Program-made: the position numbers and the translations under genes
Notes under the pieces: generated by a model
Databases searched by the model: none
Seen by the model: the letters and a program-made list of their open reading frames with translations, nothing else
Told to the model about the DNA's origin: nothing
NCBI RefSeq assembly: GCF_002998295.1
Contig: NZ_CP027226.1
Coordinates: forward strand, 868,001-932,000
DNA from: Fastidiosipila sanguinis
GTDB lineage: Bacteria; Bacillota; Clostridia; Saccharofermentanales; Fastidiosipilaceae
Direction of reading: 5' to 3'
Length of the DNA: 64,000 nt
Shown: positions 9,474 to 19,060 of the stretch, piece by piece
How the letters are laid out: every line of letters starts with the position of its first letter
How positions within the stretch are numbered: position 1 is the stretch's first letter

Positions 9474-10682
9474 TTATCCTAAATTCCCATTAAATGCCTC
9501 TTGCATTAAAGCATCAAAGAGTATTTCCATCTCTTCTAGTGAAGTTTGAAGTTTTGCCTTTTGAGCTTCAATTTCTTCGACCTTAGCTGCAAATTGTTCT
9601 TGGAGTTCTAGTGGTGGAATTGGGATTTCCAAATTTTCTAGATTGCTTATAGTTAAAGCTTTATATGAAGTTCCGCTAGTTAAAGATTTAAGCTTTGACT
9701 TTATTGCTAATTCAATTGAAAATTTTAAATATTCACTATTACATATATTTTTATCTGGTAAAAACCAAAGAATATTACCATCCTTAAAATAAAAAGATTC
9801 CTTATTATTTACTATCCAAATATTGCCAATAGTCCCTACTGAAGTAATCATTAAATCACCCACACTTGGTACTCCTGATATTTCACGCAATTCTTTATAT
9901 TTATCTTTGGATATAAAAAGTTCTATTTCTATATTTTTATTTTTTGATAGTTCAGTAATTTCTTTTCCTCTATAAAAAGGTACACCATCTTCAACATAAT
10001 CTGCTTTAAATACCCTTCTACTTGATCTTACTATTCCAATCTTATTCAAAGGAGTAAGAGGAAAATTCTTTCTATATTTATTATTCTCTCCAAACATGTC
10101 ATAAAATACACTTTGAACTAGTTCATCTAAAGCAGCAATTTGAGCTTTTCGGGTGGTGATAATGTCAAATATCAAATCTAATGATTCAGAACATACTTTC
10201 TGCTCTTCTTTGTCTTTATATATTAAAATATTTGTTTGCTGTAAATAGTCTTTTAACTTAAGATTTATTATCCCAGTTGTTTTATTTTGAAATTTATTTA
10301 CAACACCTATTTTGTACAAATATCTAAAAAGATAGAAAATATATTTTGAATGATAATCACTATTTAAACGTAAGATAGAAGTGAAATTATTATTGAAGAA
10401 TTTGCTATCTTCAGCTTCAAAATATACAACTCTGCCAACTGGTTGATTTGGACTTCCACCAGACTTTTCAATTAAAATATCACCTTTTTTAATTAATTTA
10501 TCTTGTTTTTTTTCTAAATCAATATCTCTATAGACAATATCTTTGTAATCAATTGTTCCATCATTATTAAAATTTGTAGTTCTTATAACTGGAGACGCAG
10601 TTTTAGTTAAATCAGTTACTTCTTTTCCCCATTCTCCACTAAGTACAAATTCAACCACATCCCCTAACTTAACCCACTCCAT
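9474..10682 (-). CDS. hsdS: Type I restriction enzyme, S (specificity) subunit
   Basis: About 402 aa from the ATG at 10682, which has AGGTGA six bases upstream inside the end of hsdM; a GTG at 10691 is an alternative. There are two target-recognition domains (about 1-170 and 205-365). They are separated by the conserved helix region ITTRKAQIAALDELVQSVF and closed by a second similar helix (EEIEAQKAKLQTSLEEMEIL), the usual circular HsdS layout with two half-sites. Phrases such as KGDILIEKSGGSPNQPVG and ISNLENLEIPIPPLELQEQF are typical. It sets the DNA target of the M and R subunits. The recognition sequence cannot be read from the protein. Confidence 0.93.
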   Translation of the reverse strand: MEWVKLGDVVEFVLSGEWGKEVTDLTKTASPVIRTTNFNNDGTIDYKDIVYRDIDLEKKQDKLIKKGDILIEKSGGSPNQPVGRVVYFEAEDSKFFNNNFTSILRLNSDYHSKYIFYLFRYLYKIGVVNKFQNKTTGIINLKLKDYLQQTNILIYKDKEEQKVCSESLDLIFDIITTRKAQIAALDELVQSVFYDMFGENNKYRKNFPLTPLNKIGIVRSSRRVFKADYVEDGVPFYRGKEITELSKNKNIEIELFISKDKYKELREISGVPSVGDLMITSVGTIGNIWIVNNKESFYFKDGNILWFLPDKNICNSEYLKFSIELAIKSKLKSLTSGTSYKALTISNLENLEIPIPPLELQEQFAAKVEEIEAQKAKLQTSLEEMEILFDALMQEAFNGNLG

Positions 10683-10683
10683 A

Positions 10684-11580
10684 CTACTCACCTAGCAAGC
10701 CTTTCAACTCTTCTAGACCTTTCTGGATTTCATCTTCCATTTCTTGGAGTTTAGCAATAATCACTTCTGGAGCTTCATACTCAATCGCTTCATAAACAAT
10801 TTCTTTGTACTTATTAATGCTGAGGTCATAATCTTTCTCAACAATTTCAGCTTTAGGCACCATGAAAGACTTCTCTGTACGAGATCTATCAGTTTCTTTT
10901 TCTAAATTACAGAAACGCTCAATTATATCTGGAATATCATTAACATCAATTGGATTACGGTTATCGTTTAGAGAGTAACCATCATTTTCCATATCGTAGA
11001 ACCAGACTTTATCCGTACCACCTATACCAGTCTTGGTGAAAATTAACACTGCTGTAGAAACCCCTGCATACGGTTTAAACACACCACTAGGCATAGAAAT
11101 TACAGCTTCTAATCTATTCTCTTCTACAATAGCCTGACGTAAGGATTTATGAGCTCTAGAAGAACCGAACAACACACCATCAGGCACAATAATTGCAGCC
11201 CTACCACCAATTTTTAGCATTTTAATAATCAAGTCAACAAATAATAATTCAGTTTTCTTGGTCTTAATACTTGCGAGAATATCGCTAGCAACAATATCGT
11301 AATCGAGAGAACCAGTAAATGGTGGATTGGCAATAATCAATGAGAATTTCTCCCTATCAGGGTTATCCTCTGACAAAGAGTCCTGATAAGATATTTGCGG
11401 ATTCTCAACTTGGTGGAGCATCATGTTCATGGCACCAATACGAAGCATGGTCGTGTCCATATCATAACCAGTAAACATGGAGTTATGATAGTGCTTAGCT
11501 TTTTCTGAATCATAAAATAAATCTTTATGCTTATCTCTTAGATAATTCGCAGCACCAACGAGGAAACCTGCAGTACCCTC
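10684..11580 (-). pseudogene. hsdM: Type I methyltransferase subunit HsdM, C-terminal part, 5' end removed by element insertion
   Basis: The frame is open from the stop at 10684 up to 11580. It begins EGTAGFLVGAANYLRDK, the region just after motif I of N6-adenine methylases, and contains the catalytic NPPF near residue 85 of the fragment. The N-terminal helical bundle and the start of the SAM pocket are absent. Immediately upstream an in-frame TGA and unrelated sequence mark the junction. An internal ATG at 11478 could start a shorter protein but would lack motif I. The missing half is expected beyond the far end of the element. The methylase should be non-functional while the element is integrated. 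Confidence 0.88.
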
Positions 11581-11629
11581 TCATGTCAAGCTTATGATAA
11601 AAAAGGGTTTATAGTTATGTAATTTAAAA

Positions 11630-11649
11630 GAGAGTGATTGTTCACTCCC
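11630..11649 (-). terminator. Terminator of the recombinase operon
   Basis: On the minus strand GGGAGTGA, a four-base loop and TCACTCTC form an 8-bp stem (one G-T pair), followed by TTTT. It lies just after the last recombinase stop and 50 bp from the element end. Confidence 0.7.
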
Positions 11650-11653
11650 TTTG

Positions 11654-13147
11654 CTACTTCCATATTATGTCCAACACTTCGTTTCCTTCACAGAATACTG
11701 AGTCTATATATTTTTCCATCAATTCTCTGGTAAGTTTAGTGTTGTCTATTACTTCTTTTTCTTCTTTTGCTTTTTGTATTTTTTCTTTTATTGCTTGTAT
11801 TTCTTCATCTATCGAATTTTTAAGGTCAATGAATTTTTGTCTATTCATCTTGCCTAATTTATACTTCTCAAAACTTTGCATTTTTTTGGCTTCAAAATCT
11901 TCGATAGATTTTTCCATAGGTTTAACTTTTACTTTTTCATCCTTGTTTGGAGCTTCTAGACCATATTTTTCTTTTATTGCTTCAAATACTTGCTCTTCAA
12001 GGCTTCCTGCCCTTGAGTTCTTATGTTTTACATTATTACAATTACATATCCTACAAGTAAAATATGTGTGAACTCTTATGCTTCCATCTTGACGTTTTCT
12101 TTTTGATTGAACACACTCTAAAATGTGATTGCAAGTTGGACATTTTGCAAAACCTTGTAGTGGAGATTTCTTTCTCCATTCATAATCGGTATTTTTACCT
12201 TTCATAAATAGGCTCTTCTCTTTAATCTTCTGAACTTTTTCAAAGTCTTCTTTAGATATAATAGCTTCATGGTTATTCTCAACTCTTCCCCATTCCTCTT
12301 TTGGTTTGAATTTAAAAGAAGATGGATTTAATACTGACTTATCTTGCATATTGAAAGTGTAAGTTCCAGTATAATTTTCATTTGCTAATACATCTATTAC
12401 ATTACCATTAGTCCAAGTTGGTCTAGGTTTTTTCACAGTTCTAATTATTGAATATTCAAAGTCAAGATTGGTTAATTCGCTCTTTCTTTTTGATGGTGTT
12501 GGTATTTTTTCTTCATTCAATATCTTAGCTATATTTCTTGAAGATATACCATCAAGTGCAAGTTTGAAAATCTTCTTTACTATCCAAGCTGTTTCTTCAT
12601 CAACTATAATTTTGTGTCTATCGTTAGGATCTTTCATATATCCCAATGGTGGACTCCAAGCTAAAAACTTTCCTTGTTTTTTAAGTGTGGTCATAGATGA
12701 CTTTACTTTTTCAGAAATATCTTTTGTGTAGAAATCATATAATAGTCCCTTGAATTGAATATCTAAATCTGTTCCATTTCCTTTTTCTTTGTCACTATCA
12801 TAGCCATCATTTATGGCAATGAATCTTACTCCTAGGAATGGAAATATATTTTCAAGATAATCTCCAAGCGTTATATAATCTCTCATAAATCTGGACAAGT
12901 CTTTTACAATTATCGTTTGTATATTATTTTTCTTTACATCTTCGAGCATTCTTTGAAAGGCTGGTCTATTTTCATTTGTTCCAGAATATCCGTCATCGAC
13001 ATATTCTTCTCTTGTGAAGTTCTTAAATTCTTCATTCTTGTCGAGATAATCGTTTAGATATGCTCTTTGGTTTATGATACTTTCACTCTCATCAGTCTTT
13101 ATCATATCTTCAACTGATAATCTGATATAAAGAGCAATCTTACTCAT
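11654..13147 (-). CDS. Large serine recombinase A (element integrase/excisionase subunit)
   Basis: This 497-aa protein has an N-terminal resolvase domain with nucleophile Ser11 in YIRLS, the motif VKDLSRFMRDY, a recombinase domain (about 165-290), and a Cys-rich zinc ribbon (CPTCNHILEC then CRICNCN near 335-370). A coiled-coil C-terminus completes it. Length is normal for large serine recombinases. It overlaps recombinase B by 8 bp and is the last of three recombinases in one transcript. In related elements two or three such proteins act together in excision and integration. This copy looks intact. Confidence 0.92.
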   Translation of the reverse strand: MSKIALYIRLSVEDMIKTDESESIINQRAYLNDYLDKNEEFKNFTREEYVDDGYSGTNENRPAFQRMLEDVKKNNIQTIIVKDLSRFMRDYITLGDYLENIFPFLGVRFIAINDGYDSDKEKGNGTDLDIQFKGLLYDFYTKDISEKVKSSMTTLKKQGKFLAWSPPLGYMKDPNDRHKIIVDEETAWIVKKIFKLALDGISSRNIAKILNEEKIPTPSKRKSELTNLDFEYSIIRTVKKPRPTWTNGNVIDVLANENYTGTYTFNMQDKSVLNPSSFKFKPKEEWGRVENNHEAIISKEDFEKVQKIKEKSLFMKGKNTDYEWRKKSPLQGFAKCPTCNHILECVQSKRKRQDGSIRVHTYFTCRICNCNNVKHKNSRAGSLEEQVFEAIKEKYGLEAPNKDEKVKVKPMEKSIEDFEAKKMQSFEKYKLGKMNRQKFIDLKNSIDEEIQAIKEKIQKAKEEKEVIDNTKLTRELMEKYIDSVFCEGNEVLDIIWK

Positions 13148-14810
13148 CGCATGTTCCTCCTACCAAATTATCTATATTGAATTTAAAGACTATTTCAAAT
13201 TCGTGTTTATCATAAACTATTATTTTTTCAATTAAGCTATGGATTAAATCTCCAGGTAGCTTATTCAAATTTCTTGAAGCATATAAATCATTTATCCATT
13301 TTGTTGATTTTAATCTTTCTTTTTTAAGTTTTGATATATTAACTTCAATTGCTGAAATCTCGTTATCAAATGTAGCCATATGACTTTGAGCAATCTCTCT
13401 TTTTAATAGATACTCATCTCTAACAATCTTGCCTAGACTATATTCTTCATAGGCTCTTTGAATGATATTTTCTTCATTTAGATTTTTTCTTTTAAGATTT
13501 TCAATGTCTTTCTTAAAAGTATCTATTGCGTTATTAAATCTAGCTTTAATTCGGTTAACAAATTTTGTCTTGCTAGTTGTCTTCATAATAAACTCAGAAA
13601 TCTTATCACTAATAGCCTGATCCAAATCTCTTTCCATAATGAATACTGATTTTTCGGGTTTTATACTTCCACTAAATCTCTCATTCTGAAATGAATAGTA
13701 AAGTCTATCTCTATTTTTACCATAGATACGAGTTCTTCTATTAAGTTCTTTGCCAGTATTATTATTGATTACAAGACCTTTAAATCTGTTTTCATTGTCC
13801 CTATTTTCAAAATTGTGCATTGGCGAACTGAAAACATGATTTTTCTTTCTTTCTTGTCTTTCTCGTAAGATTCTTTCGTGAACTTCATTAGAAATGATTG
13901 CTTCATGTGCATTCTCACAAATTATATACTGACTTTCATCTACAAAATGTTGCTTAATTCCTTTTGCAAGATTTTGTTGCTTAACTCCTTGTACTAAAGT
14001 CCCTGTATAAGCTGGGTTTGTAAGCATTTTAGAAATTGTCCCTTTATTCCATTCAGGATCATCATTTTCTCTGTAAACTCTCCCAGTTTTATAGTAAATC
14101 ATTCCAGGAGCATACCCTTTTTCATTAAAATGCTTTGCTACTTCATATTGGCTTTTGCCTTGAAGAGTTAAATCAAACATCTCTTCCACTATAAATCTAA
14201 CATTTTCATCAATTACAAGTTTTTGACCTTCTTTAGATTTTTTAATCTTGTAACCATAAGGTGGAACAGAACCAATAAAGTATCCGTTTCTTGCCCTATT
14301 GTGTTTTGAGGTCTTTATCTTAACTGAAATATCCTTAGCATACATATCGTTGATAATATTTTTAAGAGTAACCTCAAAAGATTTCTTTGAATCTGTTTCT
14401 TTGACTGTGTCTAATTTATCATTAACAGAAATAAATCTAACACCTAAAAAAGGAAAAACTTTATCAATCAATCTTCCCATTTCGAGATATTCTCTTCCAA
14501 GTCTTGATAAATCTCTGATAATAATACAATTGATTCTTCTATCCCTAATATCTTGCATCATATTCTGAAATGATGGTCTTTCAAAGTTTGTCCCACTATA
14601 TTCATAGTCGGTGTAAACTTCTAAAACATCTATATTTTCTTTTAATGCATATTCTTTACAAGACAGTATTTGAGTTTCTATTGAGTATGATTTTTCTCTC
14701 CACTCTTCTGTTCTTTCGTTAGATAATCTTGTATAAATTCCGGCCTTAAAGACTTTTCTTTCTATCTTTTCGCTTTTCTTTTCAATATATCTTTTGGAAG
14801 TTCTTGCCAT
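13140..14810 (-). CDS. Large serine recombinase B, zinc ribbon not conserved
   Basis: This 556-aa protein has its resolvase domain starting after a 20-residue basic extension. The nucleophile is Ser30 in YTRLS, followed by IRDLSRLGREYLEMG, a recombinase domain (about 190-310) and a long coiled coil. Unlike its two neighbours, the region where the zinc ribbon should lie has no CxxC pairs (it reads LVINNNTGKELNRRT). It may therefore serve a structural role or bind DNA differently. The ATG overlaps the stop of the upstream recombinase as TAATG, showing translational coupling, with GGAGGTG before it. Confidence 0.92.
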   Translation of the reverse strand: MARTSKRYIEKKSEKIERKVFKAGIYTRLSNERTEEWREKSYSIETQILSCKEYALKENIDVLEVYTDYEYSGTNFERPSFQNMMQDIRDRRINCIIIRDLSRLGREYLEMGRLIDKVFPFLGVRFISVNDKLDTVKETDSKKSFEVTLKNIINDMYAKDISVKIKTSKHNRARNGYFIGSVPPYGYKIKKSKEGQKLVIDENVRFIVEEMFDLTLQGKSQYEVAKHFNEKGYAPGMIYYKTGRVYRENDDPEWNKGTISKMLTNPAYTGTLVQGVKQQNLAKGIKQHFVDESQYIICENAHEAIISNEVHERILRERQERKKNHVFSSPMHNFENRDNENRFKGLVINNNTGKELNRRTRIYGKNRDRLYYSFQNERFSGSIKPEKSVFIMERDLDQAISDKISEFIMKTTSKTKFVNRIKARFNNAIDTFKKDIENLKRKNLNEENIIQRAYEEYSLGKIVRDEYLLKREIAQSHMATFDNEISAIEVNISKLKKERLKSTKWINDLYASRNLNKLPGDLIHSLIEKIIVYDKHEFEIVFKFNIDNLVGGTCDE

Positions 14811-15007
14811 TATAAAACACCTCCAGCTAATTGCATTGGAGTCTTATTTTCAAGAGCATTTCCAAAGACCTTTTTTATTGAAATCAAATTTTTCTTTACT
14901 TCGGACTTACTTTCACTTTCTTCTTTTATAAGGGTCTTCAGTAAGTTAACTGTTTCCAAATTATTAAAGACAAAATTAATCTCATTATTTTCTCCGATTT
15001 CAATTCT

Positions 15008-15032
15008 ATCTATAAAAGATATAATTGTTAGT
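15008..15032. repeat. 25-bp target site duplication, left copy
   Basis: The 25 bases are identical to 16109-16133, and the flanks diverge on both sides. Removing the IS and one copy restores the recombinase C reading frame exactly. Confidence 0.9.
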
Positions 15033-16108
15033 TCTAGTGTTGTCAAACATATGTGACAAAGCCATCTGATTTTAAATCTATGCTACTCTTGCCATATAGT
15101 CCTCTACCATTTCATTTGGTGTCTTAAATCCCAGTACTCTTCTTGCTATATTATTTGTCCTTACACTATATCGTTGAAATGATTTATACATTTCCTTTTC
15201 ACTTTTAAATCTTCTTCTACTGTAAAAGAGTTCATTGTCTATTTTATGGCTTCTTTCAACTACTCCATTTTGCCAAGGTGAATATGGTCTTGTCCTTATG
15301 TACTTTATTCCTAATTGTCTTAGACTCTTTTCAAATAAAGATTCTTTCCTTCCTCTATCATTGCAAAATTCACGACCGTTATCTGTTTGCACTGTTTTTA
15401 TCTTAAATCCAAATTCTTCTTCTAGGGTTTTTAACATATTTGATGTTTCATACGTGCTATTTTCGTTTACTATCTTTAATACTCTTTTCCTGCTATATAG
15501 GTCTATGGCTGTTATCTGATAGTATCTCTGATAATTACTCTTAAATCCTATACATTCAAGCGGCACGTATTTTACATCTATCTCTACAAACTCTCCTGGA
15601 TATCTTCCTTCTAACGGTTTATATTTACTTTTAGGATAACTGACATTTCTTGGTTTTTCGTATTCTTTTAGTTTCTTTATCTGTTTGCACATTGACTCAT
15701 AACTACGCTTATATCCAGCATCTCTGCATTTTCTATAGACTTGTCCTAATCCCTCATGTTTATGATAACGATATTTTTCTCTGATAATTTCTATCTCATC
15801 TTCGGTATGTTGATTCGGATGACTATGGGGACGTCTTGATTTATTTGCTAATGATAGTATTGTACCATCATATTTCTTTCGCCACCTTTGTACTTGTTGC
15901 CTACTTGTATCATATCTTCGTGCTGCATCTGCATTGTTATTATGCTTTATGGCATATTCAACTACCCTCTGGCGATATTTAATTTCCTCTGTTATACTTA
16001 TTTTCATAGAAAGCCTTTCTCTGATTACTATGGTTTGTAGTGAAATTCATTGTACCAGATGGCTTTCTATTTTTTGTTTTTATGTCACATATGTATTATT
16101 ACCTTACA
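15033..16108 (-). mobile_element. Insertion sequence, 1076 bp, rve-type DDE transposase, long target duplication
   Basis: The ends are defined by the 25-bp direct repeats that flank it. The terminal inverted repeats are imperfect outside but share the 12-mer ACATATGTGACA 14 bases in from each end, with AGCCATCTG repeated further in. One transposase gene lies inside on the minus strand. The transposase resembles IS481-type proteins. A 25-bp duplication is far longer than normal for IS3 or IS481 and recalls IS1202-type elements, so the family is left open. Confidence 0.88.
15078..16007 (-). CDS. IS transposase, HTH plus rve (DDE) domain
   Basis: This 309-aa protein has an N-terminal helix-turn-helix (NADAARRYDTSRQQVQRWRKK, about 25-45) that should bind the IS ends, and a second HTH-like segment. 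The integrase core (about 130-300) has DVKY, VQTDNGREF and a final Glu in NGVVERSH, fitting the DDE triad. It fills the IS. Codon use resembles the host's. The gene is intact, with a good match in its 3' half to the decayed copy at 27.7-28.6 kb. Confidence 0.9.
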   Translation of the reverse strand: MKISITEEIKYRQRVVEYAIKHNNNADAARRYDTSRQQVQRWRKKYDGTILSLANKSRRPHSHPNQHTEDEIEIIREKYRYHKHEGLGQVYRKCRDAGYKRSYESMCKQIKKLKEYEKPRNVSYPKSKYKPLEGRYPGEFVEIDVKYVPLECIGFKSNYQRYYQITAIDLYSRKRVLKIVNENSTYETSNMLKTLEEEFGFKIKTVQTDNGREFCNDRGRKESLFEKSLRQLGIKYIRTRPYSPWQNGVVERSHKIDNELFYSRRRFKSEKEMYKSFQRYSVRTNNIARRVLGFKTPNEMVEDYMARVA

Positions 16109-16133
16109 ATCTATAAAAGATATAATTGTTAGT
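16109..16133. repeat. 25-bp target site duplication, right copy
   Basis: Identical to 15008-15032. Together with that copy it marks the IS boundaries and shows that the insertion is recent enough to have left both copies unchanged. Confidence 0.9.
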
Positions 16134-17681
16134 CTATTTAGACTGCTTAAATCAGTGGGAACAATTTCGGAAACCAAACTGTCCTTTTTTTTCATCTTTT
16201 CTTGCAAGTTGGCAAGTATATTTTTCTTTGTAGCAATTTGTTTCTCTATTTCCCTGATCTTAATAAGATAATTTTTTCTGAACCTTTCAAACTCTTCAGA
16301 AGTTATAAGTTCGTCTTCTAAGTCCATATATAAAGATTGTCTAAGTCTTTCATACTTTCTTTTTTCTGAGTTTAAACTTTCAAAATCAATGTTAAATGTT
16401 ACTTTTGATACATCTAACTTATTAACTTGACTTAGTAATTCATTGTATTTTTTTAAATAATCTTTAAGTGCAAAAAGAGTCATATCAAGTAGATAATCTT
16501 CTTTTATGCTATGTCTTGTGCAATCTCCTTTGTTATTATAGTGAGAACAAATATAAAAAATATTATATCCATTCTTGGACTTAACCTTTCTTCTAACCAT
16601 TGAAGATCCACAGTCTTTGCAATAAAGCATTCCTGATAAAATATGTGGTATATCTGCCGATTGTTTTACATCTCGGAGCATCATCTTATTAGCCAAAGCA
16701 TAAATGCTTTTTGAAATAATGGGCTTATGAGAGTCGTTTATTACAATCCAATCTTCTTCATTTACTTCTACTTCTCTCTTAGATTTGTAATTTAGTTTTC
16801 TAGTTTTCCCTTGTTCAAGCACTCCTATATAGACCTTGTTTGTAATAATCCTATTGACCATTTTTGCGTCCCATTTAGAGTCTTTAACAATAAAACCAGT
16901 GGTATGATTATCGCCAGAATTTTCTTTATGCTTAGATGGTGTTACACAACCTATGCTATTTAAAAAATCTGCAATAGCCTTAGACGAATAACCGTCTATC
17001 TTCATATTGAAGATTCTTTCAATTATGTGCGAAACTTCTGTATCAACGACTAACTTATGTTTGTTTTTGCTATCCTTCTTATAACCAAAAGGAGCAAATG
17101 CACCAATAAATTCACCATTCTTTCTTTTAATTTCTTTTGAAGATTTAACCTTCATAGAAATATCCCTACAATAAGAATCATTAATAAAGTTTCTTATCGG
17201 AAGAATTAAGTGTGTATCACTTACATCTGCATTTTCACTGTCATAGTTATCGTTTACGGATATAAATCTTATACCTTTTTCTGGGAATATCTTTTGTAGA
17301 TATTTACCTGACTCGATATAATCTCTCCCAAAACGGGATAAGTCCTTCACAATAATTGTTTTAAACTTTTTCTCTTCAAGCTCTTGAATCATCTTCTTAA
17401 ATTTTGGTCTGTCAAAATTAGATCCTGAAAAGCCATCGTCTACATATTCAGCAACAACTTTAAAATCATTGTCCCTTGCATATGACTTGATAATCTGTCT
17501 TTGATTTGAAATAGAGTTACTTTCTGTGCTATCTCCATCCTCTCTTGATAAACGAAGATACATACAAGCAAATTTTTCCATCACAAAACCTCCTTAATTT
17601 GTATTTGGGCAAATAGTCATTAAGGAGTTCTTCTACCACTTATATTTTACCGCACCCAAGTTTTTAAGTCAGCACCCCAGC

Positions 17682-17903
17682 TTATAGTCTTATACAAGCT
17701 CTACATAAATAAAGCTCAACAATATCTAGTAAGTCGAGGGATTCTTTATCACTTTGAGTGTAAGTAATTTTTTTAGAATAATCTTCTTTTGATATTTGCT
17801 CTTTAGGTTTATATTTCTTCTTTTCTTTTGTATTCATAGGTTTTACCTCACAATATAAAATTAAAGTTTTTTGACATTGACAAGTGCCTTGGATTAGCAA
17901 CAT
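17682..17903 (-). CDS. Small conserved-type element protein of unknown function
   Basis: This 73-aa product has a start at 17903 supported by GGAGGTGA seven bases upstream. A second in-frame Met at residue 23 (MNTKEKKKYKPK) has only a weak site. The N-terminus contains CQC and the body is Lys-rich and charged, with no domain I recognise. It precedes the recombinase operon by about 100 bp, the place where small excision or regulatory proteins often sit. Function is unknown. Confidence 0.5.
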   Translation of the reverse strand: MLLIQGTCQCQKTLILYCEVKPMNTKEKKKYKPKEQISKEDYSKKITYTQSDKESLDLLDIVELYLCRACIRL

Positions 17904-18322
17904 AGGAATCTCACCTCCGCCTCTGTTCAGGATGAGCCGGCTTCAACCTTAGAAGTATCATTATCCTCATTTTCTTCATAGCGAATAGGGTATCCCTCCC
18001 TATATTCAAACTCTTACTTATCGCTCCCTTTCTTCTTCCCTTGCTTTTAGCTTAGCAGTACTTGTTTTGCCGAATTATTCAGCAGAAAGATCTTGGCGGA
18101 TAGGTTATCACGCTCCAAAAATGATTAATGTCTTGTCTTGGTCTATTCAATTGTTAAGGTTCAAAATTTATCGAGAGTTATTAATCTTTTTTAAAATTTG
18201 ACCATCAGAAAATACTTATCTTGATGAAACAAAATTGTTTAAAATTACCCTCTTATACTTAACAGTGAAAAGAAGTCTTTCTTGGTAACCAATTTTCAAA
18301 AATAAATTTGGATAAATAAAAA
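17904..18322. other. Gap without a recognisable gene
   Basis: About 420 bp upstream of the small protein gene. I see no open frame of useful length on either strand. It holds one copy of a roughly 32-bp repeat (18259-18290) and probably the leader and promoter of the recombinase transcript. Confidence 0.5.
18259..18290. repeat. Imperfect direct repeat, copy 1 (copy 2 at 18344-18375)
   Basis: Both copies share TAACAGTGAAAA and CTTGGTAAC with diverged bases between. Copy 2 overlaps the terminator hairpin of the sigma-like gene, so this may be a decayed second terminator or a duplicated operator. Confidence 0.5.
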
Positions 18323-18363
18323 GGTCCAACTCCCACTGCATAAGTAACAGTGAAAATTAGACC
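18323..18363 (-). terminator. Terminator of the sigma-like regulator gene
   Basis: Read on the minus strand, a 16-bp stem begins GGTC and closes GACC. Its inner pairs are CACTG/CAGTG and several are G-T wobbles. The loop is nine bases and TTTTTATTT follows. It lies directly after the stop at 18381. Confidence 0.8.
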
Positions 18364-18380
18364 CTCTTGGTAACTTTCAT

Positions 18381-18791
18381 CTAAAAATCTTCTAACATTT
18401 CCTTTAGTTTTTCTAAGACTTTATTACGCCTTTTAATAACGGCTGGATGAGATATATTGAGTTTAGCAGCTACTTCTCTAATTGTTTCTTCTTTATAAAA
18501 GAGGCTTTCTATTAGGTCTCTTTCAACAGGGTTGAGTTTAGAAATAGCTCTTCTTACTTCTTCAATCATTTCCTTTGTTTCGATAATTTTTTCAACATCA
18601 AATTCCAGATCTTCTAAATTTTCTTCAAAATTACCATCATGATCATAGGAACAAAAAAAGAAACAGTTATTTAACCTGTCTCTTCTCATTTGATATTTCC
18701 CTTTATTCAATTCACTATGATAAGCAAGATATACTTCCTTGCTAACAACTACTTTCTTTCCTTCTACAAATAAATAGTATTCTTTGTCCAT
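18381..18791 (-). CDS. Sigma-70 region-4-like regulator
   Basis: From the ATG at 18791, with AAGGAGG eight bases upstream, the product is 136 aa; an upstream in-frame Met lacks a site. The C-terminal 60 residues contain LNPVERDLIESLFYKEETIREVAAKLNIS followed by a recognition helix SHPAVIKRRNKVLEKL, the classic sigma region 4 helix-turn-helix. The N-terminal half is unique. Such proteins (Tn916 Orf7-type and relatives) control excision and transfer genes of Bacillota elements. It is transcribed towards the recombinases but ends at its own terminator. Confidence 0.8.
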   Translation of the reverse strand: MDKEYYLFVEGKKVVVSKEVYLAYHSELNKGKYQMRRDRLNNCFFFCSYDHDGNFEENLEDLEFDVEKIIETKEMIEEVRRAISKLNPVERDLIESLFYKEETIREVAAKLNISHPAVIKRRNKVLEKLKEMLEDF

Positions 18792-19060
18792 TAATTTTTC
18801 CTCCTTGTTGACATGAATTTCTTTTGTTTGAAAATAAAATTCACACAAGGAGGGCTTCTAATTCTTTGCATATATTCTCCTGGGCATAAAAAAAGACCGA
18901 AAGAAAATAAATTCTTTCAGTCAATAAATGCCAATATTAAATTTAGGTGCAAATCACCTATCATGGATATTATATATGCACTTAAGTACACATAAAATTC
19001 GTATATGGTACTTTTTTCATTCGGAAATAGTACGCAATAAGTTCGTCATAAATTAATTTC

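Larger units (their letters stand above)
14810..17581 (-). pseudogene. Large serine recombinase C, 3' end split by an insertion sequence
   Basis: The main part (16085-17581) encodes a 498-aa protein with nucleophile Ser12 in YLRLS, the VKDLSRFGRDY motif, a recombinase domain and a zinc ribbon (LYCKDCGSS ... ICSHYNNKGDC). After the phrase LTIISFID it reads seven IS-derived residues and stops. The same phrase restarts at 15032 and continues for 65 codons to 14810, giving about 556 aa before insertion, similar to recombinase B. The catalytic core is untouched, so a truncated protein may still work. The start at 17581 has AAGGAGG seven bases upstream. The downstream fragment has no start of its own except a TTG made by the IS end. 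Confidence 0.9.

Noticed and set aside
14810-15046. A 78-aa independent gene between recombinases
   Set aside because: Its TTG start lies in the IS end and its body is the missing C-terminus of recombinase C. It is a fragment, not a gene.
18259-18375. The two repeats as a CRISPR array
   Set aside because: Only two imperfect copies, one inside a terminator hairpin, and no cas genes in the window.
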